A stretch of 64,000 bases of DNA from Promethearchaeota archaeon (GTDB lineage Archaea; Asgardarchaeota; Lokiarchaeia; Sigyniarchaeales; SOKP01): NCBI GenBank assembly GCA_019058365.1, contig JAHPZE010000012.1:43017-107016 (forward strand), given 5' to 3'. The notes below the pieces were generated by a model. The model searched no databases and was not told the DNA's origin. It worked only from the letters and a program-made list of their open reading frames with translations. Position numbers and translations under genes: made by a program. Of the stretch, positions 8,530 through 18,191 are shown one piece after another (the stretch's first letter is position 1; every line of letters starts with the position of its first letter).

Positions 8530-9294
8530 TTATTTGATTCCATATAACAAACCCATTGTTTTAAGTTCAAATTTCAATAAATTCGGCATTGGTATCTCAT
8601 AAGCAGTTTCAATAAAATTAACCTCCTCAACACCCCATTCCTTAATATCTCTTATTAATTCTTCAATATTACCATATTTTTTTTCATTTTTTAATGTATC
8701 TTGTAGAGAAAATACCCCTCCTTTCTTCAAAACTCGAAAGGACTCACTAATGAGTTTTTTTTTATCTCTAATATCCCGAACTTCATGATATACAAAATTA
8801 CTTACAATTGCATCAAATTCACCATCTTTATAAGGCAACTTAGAAGCACTTGCTTTTTGAAATACAACTTGGTTTTCTACACCCTCAAGTTTGGCATTTT
8901 CTTCACATTTGAGTTTAGAATAATTCCATGATTTTCCCCAATAATCAATTCCCCAAACAGTACATTCAGGAAATCTCTTCGCAAGCTCTATTGCTAATGC
9001 TCCTGCTCCTGTACCGACATCGAGTGCTTTTCCCCGTCCATTCCAAGGTAACTTTTGGATAACTAAATTCCAAACCTTGTATTGGAGCTCTTTATTATGT
9101 GCTGAAAATTGATAATATAAATATATTAAGTAGGAGAAAGGCAAAAGAAGTAATCCTACTATTATCCATAATATTATTCTAACGACTAGAAAAATAGGAA
9201 ATAATGTGGGAATTAAAACAATTAGAATAATTCCTAATATCGTATATAATAAATTTAGTGGTACCCAATTTCCATAATTTGCTAATTTGTTCAT
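8530..9294 (-). CDS. membrane-anchored class I SAM methyltransferase
   Basis: The 254-residue protein has two hydrophobic segments at its N-terminus (about 12-36 and 38-60), then a cytoplasmic methyltransferase domain. Motif I is ALDVGTGAGALA, strand 2 ends in WGIDYW, motif post-II reads FQKASASKLPYKDGEFD, and SNFVYHEV and LKKGGVFSLQD follow. The anchor suggests a membrane-bound or lipid-like substrate, which is inference. It precedes the other methyltransferase gene in a likely two-gene unit. Upstream is a 337-base AT-rich region. Confidence 0.82.
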   Translation of the reverse strand: MNKLANYGNWVPLNLLYTILGIILIVLIPTLFPIFLVVRIILWIIVGLLLLPFSYLIYLYYQFSAHNKELQYKVWNLVIQKLPWNGRGKALDVGTGAGALAIELAKRFPECTVWGIDYWGKSWNYSKLKCEENAKLEGVENQVVFQKASASKLPYKDGEFDAIVSNFVYHEVRDIRDKKKLISESFRVLKKGGVFSLQDTLKNEKKYGNIEELIRDIKEWGVEEVNFIETAYEIPMPNLLKFELKTMGLLYGIK

Positions 9295-9631
9295 GTTTTT
9301 TCAAATCATTTTAAAAATTCTTATTAAAATCTATAATTACAGTACTAAGTAATTAATAATTTTCCTCAAATTTAAATTTAGTCATGCCTAATTTATATAA
9401 AAAAACATTATAATAATTAAGAGAAATATAAAGATACATTAAAACTTAAATTAATATTTAAAAAATTGAATATTAATTTAATTAATTTCCCATAATGGTT
9501 AAAATTGTTAGGATTATAAATGAAAAAAGGCTTCTCTTAAATTTGAGCCTATTCGACCTAATAATTACTTATTTATTAACTTAGATAACGGAAAATAAGA
9601 AAACTACACAATATTAGAAATAAGAACATAA
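9295..9631. other. AT-rich intergenic region, no gene supported
   Basis: This lies between two genes on the minus strand. It holds many A/T runs and several TATA-like strings that could serve the methyltransferase gene promoter (right-to-left) and terminate transcripts from the UbiA-like gene. A 29-codon ATG frame at 9495 has no Shine-Dalgarno and no recognisable features. No tRNA, repeat or strong hairpin was seen. Confidence 0.5.
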
Positions 9632-10495
9632 TTATTTCCCAATTATTAACAACATGATTAATTCCAATAATATTCCAATTTTCAATATTGAACTGATTTT
9701 TTTATAAATATCATTTTCTAATATGCTTGCTAGTGTTAAAAAAGCTCCAAGAATAATAATTATTAAACCAGGAATAGTAATAAAAAGAAATAGGGAGGGA
9801 TATTTAAGAATTTTATAAATTGAAAGCACCATGAAAAGTACAGATAAAATCTGGAAGAATAATGAATATTTGAGCAGTTTATAATCGTCCATTCTAATAG
9901 GGAATAGGATAAAATCTTCAACTTTCTCTCTTTTATTAAAGCCTTTAGTGAATTCTCGTGATATTTGTAGAAAAGAAATTGAAAAGAAGAAATAATAGAT
10001 ATAAACAGGTATATTTAATATATTTAGAAACGCGCCATAAATTAATCCGATAGAGAAGGTAAAAGTTATAATACAAACTTTAACAATAGGGATATTTTTT
10101 CTAGATTTTAAACCAATAATAATGAAGATACACCAAAGAATACCAATGAAGGCTGTAAAAATTATAATTGAAATATTAATATAATAAATTATAGAATTTA
10201 TAACTACATTAACTATAGTCAAAATAAAACCAATAAGATATCCTGTTCCAATTATTATCAACACTCGCTTAATTGTTAGGTTCCCATTGTAAGAAGGTGT
10301 ATCTAAGACTTGAAAGAGTTTAATGACTATTAATCCAGAAAAAGCAAGAAAGAGATAGGCAAGTGGGCCATAAATAAGATTTATAGTAAAAATTTCAACC
10401 CCAATACCTAATCGAGAATTGAAAATGCCAAAGAGGACCATTATACCCCCTTTTACTGATGGTTTGCCTATTTTTAAATACGTTCTAATTCTCAA
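9632..10495 (-). CDS. divergent UbiA-like polytopic membrane protein
   Basis: This encodes 287 residues with eight or nine hydrophobic helices. The opening YLKIGKPSVKGGIMVLFG resembles the start of UbiA prenyltransferases. ISREFTKGFNKREKVEDF, about 60% along, resembles the loop that holds the second Asp-rich motif. However, the canonical first motif (NDxxDxxxD) is absent; the corresponding loop reads VLDTPSYNGNLTIKR. Catalysis of prenyl transfer is therefore doubtful. It starts 20 bases after the stop of the large membrane-anchored protein upstream, so the two are very likely one operon and perhaps one membrane complex. Confidence 0.45.
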   Translation of the reverse strand: MRIRTYLKIGKPSVKGGIMVLFGIFNSRLGIGVEIFTINLIYGPLAYLFLAFSGLIVIKLFQVLDTPSYNGNLTIKRVLIIIGTGYLIGFILTIVNVVINSIIYYINISIIIFTAFIGILWCIFIIIGLKSRKNIPIVKVCIITFTFSIGLIYGAFLNILNIPVYIYYFFFSISFLQISREFTKGFNKREKVEDFILFPIRMDDYKLLKYSLFFQILSVLFMVLSIYKILKYPSLFLFITIPGLIIIILGAFLTLASILENDIYKKISSILKIGILLELIMLLIIGK

Positions 10496-10515
10496 AGTAG
10501 CTTCCTTTCACCTAT

Positions 10516-12855
10516 TTATGTAATTTGATATATTCTTGAAGCAGTATCGAAATTGAGGACTAAGCTCTGGTTGCCAAACTTTATGAGAGTGTTTTTAGTA
10601 TCGAAGTCTTGATAACAATAATCATTCTCAAATCGAGGATATGGACCCAAATCAACTTCACTACCATCTACTTCCATTGAACCTTCCCAAGCTACACTAA
10701 TTAATCCTTGAGAGGGAGAGGAATATCGTACACTATACCCTAATGCATGTGGTATGACTTGAACTTGAGATTGCTGAATATCCGATATAAATTGGGCAAA
10801 AGACCCGTATTCATCAACACTTCCTAATTCAACTATCCATAGATTTTTAAACCCATCTACTCGAAGTTCATAATCTGAAGCCCAATAAGTGTCCATATAA
10901 GAATATAGTGCAACATATCCATCATCTTTAGCACCAAATGTCCATTTGCCATGTTGCTCCCAATCGTCAAAAGCCCAACGAGGAAAGTATGCATGTTGGT
11001 AAAATTTATTACCCATAAATAGATTTAAAAAGTAGAGAAGAAGTTCCCCTTCTAATGGTAAAGTTTCACGGTCATACTGAATAATTCCAACATTCTTATA
11101 TAATGTGGCACGAGGATTCCATCCTCCAACATAATTCTGCTCAAAATCTTTTGTGAGCCCTCCCGGTGAATTAGTATATACAAAAGCATCATCATCTAAG
11201 GAAGCTTGCCAAATATGTTCTTGATAACTATTCATCCCTTTTTGATGGTCCTGGGAACCAGAAAGTTGGTAATAGGGTGTTCTATATGTATAAGTATTTG
11301 AAGATTCCAAACAAATACCTTGAGTAATTAATTTCAATTTTTCTGAATATGAGCTTAATGGTATACCATATAAAAATGCAGACACTTTAAAGAAGTCAGC
11401 AATTATTTGAGGTCCGTACATAGTATCCGATTTTATATTATATTTTTCTACTAGATTAAAGACTTCCTTTATAGTTTGTGAAGGGAGGACTGCCGACATT
11501 CCAAGCCAGAACATAAGATCTTCTTCATTATAGTGTAGATTATATAATGGACCTTCATCCATATTTATGCTATTTCGTTCTTTATGCTCATTATATAAAG
11601 TCGCATTATTAGCAATATCCTCCAAAATTGGGGGAGGAGCATAATAATCACTAGTAGCTAAAGCAACAGCAGCGAGATTACTATTATCAAAGGGGTTATG
11701 ATCTCCAATACTAAGCATTATCCAAGCCGACTCAGATGTACTATCTCTAGAAGCAGGGGATGCAATACTAGTTCCTACTTTAGTTCTATCATAACAGCGA
11801 CCGTGAGTGGTTGCATATCTACCTTTATAATAATTATTAGCAAAGTCAAAAGCAATAATATCCAAAACACTCGCTGCTTTATAGACGATTTCCGGGTCTT
11901 CTGAAAAATCTACTAAATTAACTAACGCAGCAATATCCTCTGTGTAGTATGTATTTGAATGCCATTCTGAGAAACCAAATTGTGCTCGCCAATCAAGCCA
12001 TCTTTTTACAAGCGGTAATGCATGATTCACATGTTCCAACCCGGTCATACCTGAATTAACAAACGTATCATTAGGAAATAGTTGACCAATTAGTAATTCT
12101 GCTGTGTGAAAAAGAATCTGATGATTCTCAGTATAAAATATCATATCATCTCTAGTAGGCTCTGTATACCAATATTTAGTTTTACCAAAGGCATCAATAA
12201 CTTTGTTCCTTATTGATGGACTCAAAATACTCCTATTAATATCAATATATATTAATCGTAAAAGATTGTTTAATGTAAAATCTAAGGTGTCTCTAAAACT
12301 ATAGATTTTATAAAGGGAAGTTTCAATACTATCTTCACTTACATTCAACCCTAAATAAACCCGACATACTTGTGCATAAACATCTTCGCTGTTTTTGCTA
12401 TCATTTAAATATATATTTTGACGTTCTTTATATCCATCTGTAGCGTTAAACGTTTCAAATAAATCGAAACTGCGATTAAAATTAGTTCTCATTGAGAACT
12501 CCCATTGACCTTGGCTTATGTTTGGGCTTGTTTTATCTTGTCTGGAATGAAAGAATTGTGGTAAAATTAAAATAATAAAAATGAAAAATAATTTTGGAAA
12601 TTTCTTACTTTTACTAACTTCAGGTCGCTTTATACTATAGATTTTACAAGATAAATAAATTACAAATAAAATTATTACAATATTATTAAAAACACTATAT
12701 GATGATAGACAATACATTCCAAAACCAATAAATATGAAATAACCTCCTATACTACTCGAAATAATAATTTTCCAAAAAAAAGTTATACCAATTAAAATTA
12801 TTGTAGAATAGAATAACCATCTAATTGTTTTCTTCTGATTTTTTAATTTTATCAT
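10516..12855 (-). CDS. large membrane-anchored extracellular protein, possible alpha/alpha-toroid glycan-active domain
   Basis: The product has 779 residues. Three or four hydrophobic segments lie in the first 105 residues (about 12-32, 34-68, 88-103). A long polar, probably extracytoplasmic region follows. About residues 170-560 are helix-rich, with a TENHQILFHTAELLIGQLFP-type segment and a GFSEWHSNTYYTED segment. These resemble helices lining (alpha/alpha)-toroid barrels of polysaccharide lyases and related enzymes. The last 200 residues are beta-rich with many Trp and Tyr, as in the beta-sandwich half of such lyases. No catalytic residue can be assigned. The gene is directly upstream of, and probably co-transcribed with, the UbiA-like gene. 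Confidence 0.45.
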   Translation of the reverse strand: MIKLKNQKKTIRWLFYSTIILIGITFFWKIIISSSIGGYFIFIGFGMYCLSSYSVFNNIVIILFVIYLSCKIYSIKRPEVSKSKKFPKLFFIFIILILPQFFHSRQDKTSPNISQGQWEFSMRTNFNRSFDLFETFNATDGYKERQNIYLNDSKNSEDVYAQVCRVYLGLNVSEDSIETSLYKIYSFRDTLDFTLNNLLRLIYIDINRSILSPSIRNKVIDAFGKTKYWYTEPTRDDMIFYTENHQILFHTAELLIGQLFPNDTFVNSGMTGLEHVNHALPLVKRWLDWRAQFGFSEWHSNTYYTEDIAALVNLVDFSEDPEIVYKAASVLDIIAFDFANNYYKGRYATTHGRCYDRTKVGTSIASPASRDSTSESAWIMLSIGDHNPFDNSNLAAVALATSDYYAPPPILEDIANNATLYNEHKERNSINMDEGPLYNLHYNEEDLMFWLGMSAVLPSQTIKEVFNLVEKYNIKSDTMYGPQIIADFFKVSAFLYGIPLSSYSEKLKLITQGICLESSNTYTYRTPYYQLSGSQDHQKGMNSYQEHIWQASLDDDAFVYTNSPGGLTKDFEQNYVGGWNPRATLYKNVGIIQYDRETLPLEGELLLYFLNLFMGNKFYQHAYFPRWAFDDWEQHGKWTFGAKDDGYVALYSYMDTYWASDYELRVDGFKNLWIVELGSVDEYGSFAQFISDIQQSQVQVIPHALGYSVRYSSPSQGLISVAWEGSMEVDGSEVDLGPYPRFENDYCYQDFDTKNTLIKFGNQSLVLNFDTASRIYQIT

Positions 12856-12936
12856 TATTTTCCAGTAAGAAAATTTTACTAAATTTTGCTATTTTAAATT
12901 TGATTTATGTCTTAAAATATCTTTTTCTAGAAATGG

Positions 12937-14310
12937 CTAATTCTTATATTGAGGATCTCTTGTTGCACATCCTACATTTCTTCCAAGTTTCATGAATTCA
13001 GAGCACTTTGAACATGTAATACAAGTCTGCTTTTTATCAATAATTCCATCTTGGAAAAGCTGTTTAGGAAAGTTAGGATTTGCGAGTGCCATCCTTCCAA
13101 AACCACAAATATCAACTTTTTTCTCATGGGTTAAACCTGCTGCAATATAACCTGCAAATTGGCGTAAATAAGAATAACCAGACCCTAAAATTATTGCGTC
13201 ATTTGGTAAATGATTTTTAATTAAAGATGTTAAGTTTAAAAGTCTACTCACACCAAATAAAGGATTTTCATTAGGTAAAATCCCTCCTTTTACAGGTGTA
13301 TCAAATGGACGTGTAATCTGGGGTTTGTAATGAGGATTTCCAGCAGAAATGTTAATTAGTCTTATCCCTAAATTATATAGCCTATTTATTATTTCAATAG
13401 GTTCAATAAGATCAATAGAAGCTGGAAATTTTTCATTTTCTACTGGCTTCACTCCAAACCCATAAGGATAAGGAATACCATCATATATACTCATGCGGGT
13501 AGTTAATACGAAGTCACTTTCATTCATTAATTCTTTATTCAATCTTTCTATAATATTTAAAAAGAATCTTGCTCTGTTTTCAAAACTATTTCCACCATAT
13601 ATAGAATTCTTACGAATTCTTGAACTTAATAATTCATGAATTAAATAACCATGACAAGCTTTTATATCTACACCATCAAACCCTACTTTTTTTGCTAAAA
13701 TCGCCTTTTGAACCCAAATATCTTCTAACTCTTTTAAATCTTCATCAGATATTATAATACCATCTTTTTCTGAAAGACCTCTAGCTTTATCTAATTCAGC
13801 ATATTGAAACGCTTTTATTGGGTATTTTTTACCCTTTCTTACACAATATCTTCCAGAATGATTCAATTGGAGAATTAAAACACAATCATTTAAAAATCCT
13901 AGTTCTCTCAAAGTGGTATTACAAATATCTCTTATATATGAGACAAATTCTTTAAATTTATCAGAATTTTCTTCAGTTAAAACTAATTGATGTGCGTTTG
14001 AACGGCAATCATGGCTAATTGCTGTTGCCTCAAACCAAATTAATCCTGCGCCCCCTCTTGCATATCGTTCATATCTTCTATAAGTTAATCTTCCCGGGTC
14101 TCCATCTGGATTAGCATCAAAACCTTCTATTGGTTGAATGGATAACCTGTTGGGGATAAATCTCTTAGCAATGTTTATTCTTTGCTGTAAAATTTCAACT
14201 CTAGGATAGAAAGGAATATCTAAATGTAATTCCATGACCTTATTCTTCAAATCTTCTAAACTCTTATAAATAAATGGTTCAAATTGCATGTGGGAAGGAT
14301 TAAAACTCAT
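12937..14310 (-). CDS. Old Yellow Enzyme family NADH:flavin oxidoreductase with 4Fe-4S site
   Basis: The 457-residue FMN-dependent TIM-barrel enzyme contains the active-site segment KACHGYLIHELLSSRIRKNS and the YGGNSFENRARF block of the family. At the C-terminus, Cys430-x2-Cys433-x2-Cys436-x11-Cys448 is the 4Fe-4S site of 2,4-dienoyl-CoA-reductase-like members. The FAD/NAD(P)H domains found in those larger enzymes (about 650 residues) are missing, so electrons must come from a separate protein. An N-terminal extension of about 50 residues precedes the barrel. The substrate is probably an activated alkene (enoyl or enone type). It diverges from the ThuA gene. Confidence 0.85.
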   Translation of the reverse strand: MSFNPSHMQFEPFIYKSLEDLKNKVMELHLDIPFYPRVEILQQRINIAKRFIPNRLSIQPIEGFDANPDGDPGRLTYRRYERYARGGAGLIWFEATAISHDCRSNAHQLVLTEENSDKFKEFVSYIRDICNTTLRELGFLNDCVLILQLNHSGRYCVRKGKKYPIKAFQYAELDKARGLSEKDGIIISDEDLKELEDIWVQKAILAKKVGFDGVDIKACHGYLIHELLSSRIRKNSIYGGNSFENRARFFLNIIERLNKELMNESDFVLTTRMSIYDGIPYPYGFGVKPVENEKFPASIDLIEPIEIINRLYNLGIRLINISAGNPHYKPQITRPFDTPVKGGILPNENPLFGVSRLLNLTSLIKNHLPNDAIILGSGYSYLRQFAGYIAAGLTHEKKVDICGFGRMALANPNFPKQLFQDGIIDKKQTCITCSKCSEFMKLGRNVGCATRDPQYKN

Positions 14311-14368
14311 TACATTATAATTAGAGAACCCTTAATAAAGAACTTTTCATTTTTTTTAATGATGATTT

Positions 14369-15004
14369 ATGGCTAAAAAGAAAATTTTACTATGTCAAAG
14401 AGGTAGGTATTTCAAAAAGGATAAGACTTATTCTTATTTCAAAGAAATCTTGAATGAATATATCATTGATAATTATGTAGATGTTGAGATTTTTAAAAAT
14501 AGAGACTTTTTTGAGTATGATACAACTATTTTTTTTACCCAATTCGGTGAATTTACAGAAGAACAAGAGAAAAATTTGTTAGATTTTATTTCAAGTGGAA
14601 AAGGTTTTGTAGGACTGCATGGAGCTTCAGCATCCTTTAAACAACACGCTAAATATTATGAAATGATTGGAGGAAGATTTTCTGGTCATAAAAAGAAATG
14701 CATCATAGATATCAAAATTATAGATAAAAAACATCCAATCACAAAAAATTTGGATGACTTCACTTTTTTTGATGAACCTTATCGTCATGATTTCTCCATG
14801 AAAGGTGATATGAAAGTATTAGCAGAAGCATATTATCATGATGAGGAAGATCCTGAACCAGAACCAATTATCTGGGTAAAATCTTATGGGAAAGGAAGGA
14901 TCGCATTTTGTGCATTAGGTCATCAAGCAAGGGCTCTAAAAAATGAGATTTTTCGTACAATCATTAAAAATTCAGTAAAATGGGTAATAGACGGGCAAAA
15001 ATAA
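14369..15004 (+). CDS. ThuA-like protein
   Basis: This gene encodes 211 residues of the ThuA (trehalose utilisation) fold, related to class I glutamine amidotransferases. Visible landmarks are a FFTQFGEFTEEQ segment, GKGFVGLHGASASF, the GGRFSGH block and the downstream HPITKNL and DEPYRHDF. A YGKGRIAFCALGH strand near the end is characteristic. ThuA-type proteins work in sugar metabolism with partner dehydrogenases; in rhizobia ThuA and ThuB help convert trehalose to 3-keto-trehalose. Its stop lies 24 bases inside the start region of the following oxidoreductase gene, indicating an operon. Confidence 0.85.
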   Translation: MAKKKILLCQRGRYFKKDKTYSYFKEILNEYIIDNYVDVEIFKNRDFFEYDTTIFFTQFGEFTEEQEKNLLDFISSGKGFVGLHGASASFKQHAKYYEMIGGRFSGHKKKCIIDIKIIDKKHPITKNLDDFTFFDEPYRHDFSMKGDMKVLAEAYYHDEEDPEPEPIIWVKSYGKGRIAFCALGHQARALKNEIFRTIIKNSVKWVIDGQK

Positions 15005-16041
15005 AGGTGAATTATATAGAAAATAATAATTTTGTAAAAGTTGGTGTAATCGGCTGTGGATTGATAGCAAATAGTTACAAATTAGCTACTAGAGTGGTCA
15101 AAAACACAACAATTGTTGCTGCAACGGATTTAAACTTAAACAGAGCTATCAGAATAGCCGGTAAAAAGCATGCTTATACTAACGTTGAAGATATGTATGA
15201 AAATGAAGATTTTAATGCAGTCTATATTGCAACACCTCCTTTTCTCCATAAATCTATGATTAAACAGGCTTTTGAAAAGGGGAAACATGTTTTATGTGAA
15301 AAACCTATAACAGTTACAATAGAAGATACTCGTGAAATTATTCAATTAGATAAAAAATTTAATGATTTAAAATTAGGCTTTAATTATATGCATAGATATG
15401 ACCATAAAAGTTATCGTTTAGCTTCAGCTCTTAACAATAATCATTTAGGAGAAACATACTATGCTAATTGTAATATATTTTTTAGCAGAGATGCTACTTA
15501 TTTTGAAAAAGGTCCATGGCGAGCTGAGAAAGAGAAAGCTGGTGGAGGAACTATCTTATCTCATGGGTCCCATTTTATAGATATATTGTTATGGGCTTTA
15601 GGAGAACCTTTATCTGTAATTGGAAAGATAGACAAATTAAAATTTAAAACTTCTGAAGTAGAAGATATTGGATTTGGAATCATCGAATTTGAAAATGGAT
15701 CTTATGGACAATTAAATAACTCCATGTTTGTTTACCCCCCCATGAGTATATTAAAAGAAAGAATGGAGATACAAATTTTTGGAAATAAAGGAAGATGTTA
15801 TTATAAAGCCCCTTGGCCATTTTCTTCCCTAAAATGGAAGGGAGTTAAGAAATTTAAAATAAAAAAAGATACAAAGGGTTTCTCTCATTTAGGGAGATCT
15901 ATAAAAGCCTTTGGAAATTGGATCCTTCATGATAAACCCTACTTAAATACTGTGAAACAAAGTGCAAAAATTCTGTGTTTAATATCTGCTCTATATAAAT
16001 CTTCTGAAACCGGTAAAAAAGAACAAATTGAAAAATTATAA
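14980..16041 (+). CDS. Gfo/Idh/MocA family NAD(P)-dependent sugar oxidoreductase
   Basis: Up to 353 residues. The N-terminal Rossmann motif is VGVIGCGLIA; the family signature HVLCEKPI follows near residue 100, and the C-terminal alpha/beta domain contains GGGTILSHGSHFID with its expected Lys and His. The ATG at 14980 overlaps the ThuA gene by 25 bases and gives an atypical basic leader. A GTG at 15007, three bases after the ThuA stop and preceded by AAAG, would start closer to the domain and may be the true start. Such enzymes oxidise sugar hydroxyls, often at C3. It forms a unit with ThuA and is convergent with a GH3 glycosidase. Confidence 0.87.
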   Translation: MGNRRAKIKVNYIENNNFVKVGVIGCGLIANSYKLATRVVKNTTIVAATDLNLNRAIRIAGKKHAYTNVEDMYENEDFNAVYIATPPFLHKSMIKQAFEKGKHVLCEKPITVTIEDTREIIQLDKKFNDLKLGFNYMHRYDHKSYRLASALNNNHLGETYYANCNIFFSRDATYFEKGPWRAEKEKAGGGTILSHGSHFIDILLWALGEPLSVIGKIDKLKFKTSEVEDIGFGIIEFENGSYGQLNNSMFVYPPMSILKERMEIQIFGNKGRCYYKAPWPFSSLKWKGVKKFKIKKDTKGFSHLGRSIKAFGNWILHDKPYLNTVKQSAKILCLISALYKSSETGKKEQIEKL

Positions 16042-16062
16042 AGAGAATTTTTCTATCTAGAG

Positions 16063-18111
16063 TTATAATTCAAATTTAATTGATAATAGCTCATCATTCT
16101 TAGATGAGCCACCCATATAAAGTGTGTATGTTATCTTTTCAATTTCCCATGATTTTGATTCTGGATTATACCAAGCTAGGTTTTTCCTTGACACTTCAAT
16201 TTTAACGTTTTTTGTTTCATTTTGTTTTAGAGGGATACGCTTAAATCCTTTCAAGAGTTTTAAAGGGCGATCAATTTGAGATTGTTCAAACCCAATATAT
16301 AATTGTACTACCTCATCTCCAGCTATTTTTCCTGTATTTTTAACATCTACAGTTCCAATAACTTTATCATTCTTTACATCAACTTGTAAGTCACTATAAG
16401 AAAATGTAACATAACTTAGCCCGAATCCAAAAGGGAATGCCGGTTCATATCCATTTTTATCAAAAAGAGTATATCCATGATAATATCCATATTCAATTTC
16501 ATCTGCATTTTTATCGAAATAAGGTAAATGCTTAGGATCTTTAGGAATTGTAAAAGGTAATTTTCCCCCTGGATTTATATCTCCAAAGAGTATTTTTGCT
16601 AAAGCATTGCCTCCTTCTACACCAGAATACCAAGCCATTAATATTGAAGGTATTTGATCTTTCCATTCTTCCATAGTGATTGCGCTTCCTCCAATCAGAA
16701 CCACAATAGAATTTTTATTTTCCGCTGAGACTGTGTTAATTAATTCAATATCTTTATCATGTAAGGAAAGAGTGTCTCGATCACCACCAGTTCTAAATTC
16801 TTTAATATATTCTCCTTCATCCTTATAATTTAAACCAACAACTATAATTGCGACATCTGCTTCCTTGGCAGTATTTTTAACACTTTTCTGGTCTTTTCCA
16901 TCGTCATAGACCACTTCAATTGAGTCTCCTAGATATCTTTTAATACCCATCAGTGGGGTAATAACTTTTTTAACTGCTACATTACTACTTCCATGATCTC
17001 CTGTATTTTTCACTTTAGCATATTTTCCAAAAACCACTAATTTACTGATTTTATTTTTATTCAATGGTAAAATTTCATTTTCATTTTTGAGGAGTACCAT
17101 ACCTTTTTCTGCTGTTTCTAATGCTACTTTATAGTGTTCTTTACATCCAATTAACTCGTTTTCATAGTTCTGCGGATCTTCTTTTGTAACATAATTGAGA
17201 ATCGTTCGCATAACTCGTCCTGCTGCATCATCTATCATTGCTTCTGTTATTTTACCTGCTTCCAATGCATTTTTGATTTTTTTAACTTTAAAATACTTTG
17301 CTCGAGGCATTTCAACATCTAATCCACCAGCTACTCCCCCTACGGTGTCTTTCACACCATACATCCAATCAGAATGAACAAATCCCTTGAAATTCCAATC
17401 ACCCTTCAAAATATCACGCAATAAATAGTTATTATGTCCACAATATTTGCCCCGAATTTTATTGTAAGCACTCATTATAGTGGCACACCCTTCTTCAATA
17501 CATCGTTTAAAATGAGGCAGATATACCTCTCGAAGTGTGCGTTCATCCATTTTCACATTCACTTTAAATCGGGCATTTTCAATGCTATTTGCGGCAAAAT
17601 GCTTAGCAGTCGCCATAACATTATGTTTTTGAACACCTCGAGTCAAAGCAACACCAAATTCGCTGAGTAAGAATGGATCTTCACCATAAGTTTCTTGAGC
17701 TCTACCCCACGCAGGATGACGTAATAAGTTAATACAAACACCCCCAAAGAGATTTCCCCCATGCGCACGGACTTCTTTTCCAATAACATCACCCACTCGT
17801 TGTTCTAGATCTATATCCCATGACGCTGCACGAGCCATAGATACAGGAAAGCAAGTAGAACCTGGAATAATTACCCCACGGGGACCATCTGTAAATTTGA
17901 AGGGGGGAATATTAAATTTTTTTGAACCCGCAGCATCATATGCTCGTTTTCCAAAGCCTTTATCCTCAATTACTTTCATGAATAGACCATTTCCACTCAT
18001 TTGGGCAATCTTTTCTTCCAAACTCATATGTTCTAGAACATAATTTACATAGTCATCAATTTCACTTTCATTCATTCCTTTCTTGATTTCAATCATCCAT
18101 TTTATCCCCAA
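16063..18111 (-). CDS. glycoside hydrolase family 3 beta-glycosidase
   Basis: The 682-residue enzyme has the full GH3 layout. The TIM-barrel contains the substrate segment TDGPRGV, GRAQETYGEDP, KHFAANS (170-176) and the nucleophile Asp248 in GFVHSDWM. An alpha/beta sandwich domain follows, and the C-terminal fibronectin-type-III-like domain includes the PFGFGLSYVTF motif. There is no signal peptide, so it acts inside the cell on imported di- or oligosaccharides or glycosides. Met6 or Met13 are alternative starts. It is close to the ThuA/Gfo-Idh pair (convergent) and downstream of a membrane acyltransferase-like gene, so the group may process a modified sugar. Confidence 0.92.
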   Translation of the reverse strand: MGIKWMIEIKKGMNESEIDDYVNYVLEHMSLEEKIAQMSGNGLFMKVIEDKGFGKRAYDAAGSKKFNIPPFKFTDGPRGVIIPGSTCFPVSMARAASWDIDLEQRVGDVIGKEVRAHGGNLFGGVCINLLRHPAWGRAQETYGEDPFLLSEFGVALTRGVQKHNVMATAKHFAANSIENARFKVNVKMDERTLREVYLPHFKRCIEEGCATIMSAYNKIRGKYCGHNNYLLRDILKGDWNFKGFVHSDWMYGVKDTVGGVAGGLDVEMPRAKYFKVKKIKNALEAGKITEAMIDDAAGRVMRTILNYVTKEDPQNYENELIGCKEHYKVALETAEKGMVLLKNENEILPLNKNKISKLVVFGKYAKVKNTGDHGSSNVAVKKVITPLMGIKRYLGDSIEVVYDDGKDQKSVKNTAKEADVAIIVVGLNYKDEGEYIKEFRTGGDRDTLSLHDKDIELINTVSAENKNSIVVLIGGSAITMEEWKDQIPSILMAWYSGVEGGNALAKILFGDINPGGKLPFTIPKDPKHLPYFDKNADEIEYGYYHGYTLFDKNGYEPAFPFGFGLSYVTFSYSDLQVDVKNDKVIGTVDVKNTGKIAGDEVVQLYIGFEQSQIDRPLKLLKGFKRIPLKQNETKNVKIEVSRKNLAWYNPESKSWEIEKITYTLYMGGSSKNDELLSIKFEL

Positions 18112-18191
18112 TTAAAATTGTAATAACATCAAAGATAATTAAAAAAAAAAAGGATTTAAAGTAAATTTTCTCCTTTTAGAATTTTATAATT

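Noticed and set aside
9495..9584. 29-codon ATG frame in the 9.3-9.6 kb gap
   Set aside because: No Shine-Dalgarno, no hydrophobic or motif pattern, and AT-rich random frames of this length are common.
9632..10495. A functional UbiA prenyltransferase
   Set aside because: The first Asp-rich motif is missing, so only distant similarity is claimed.
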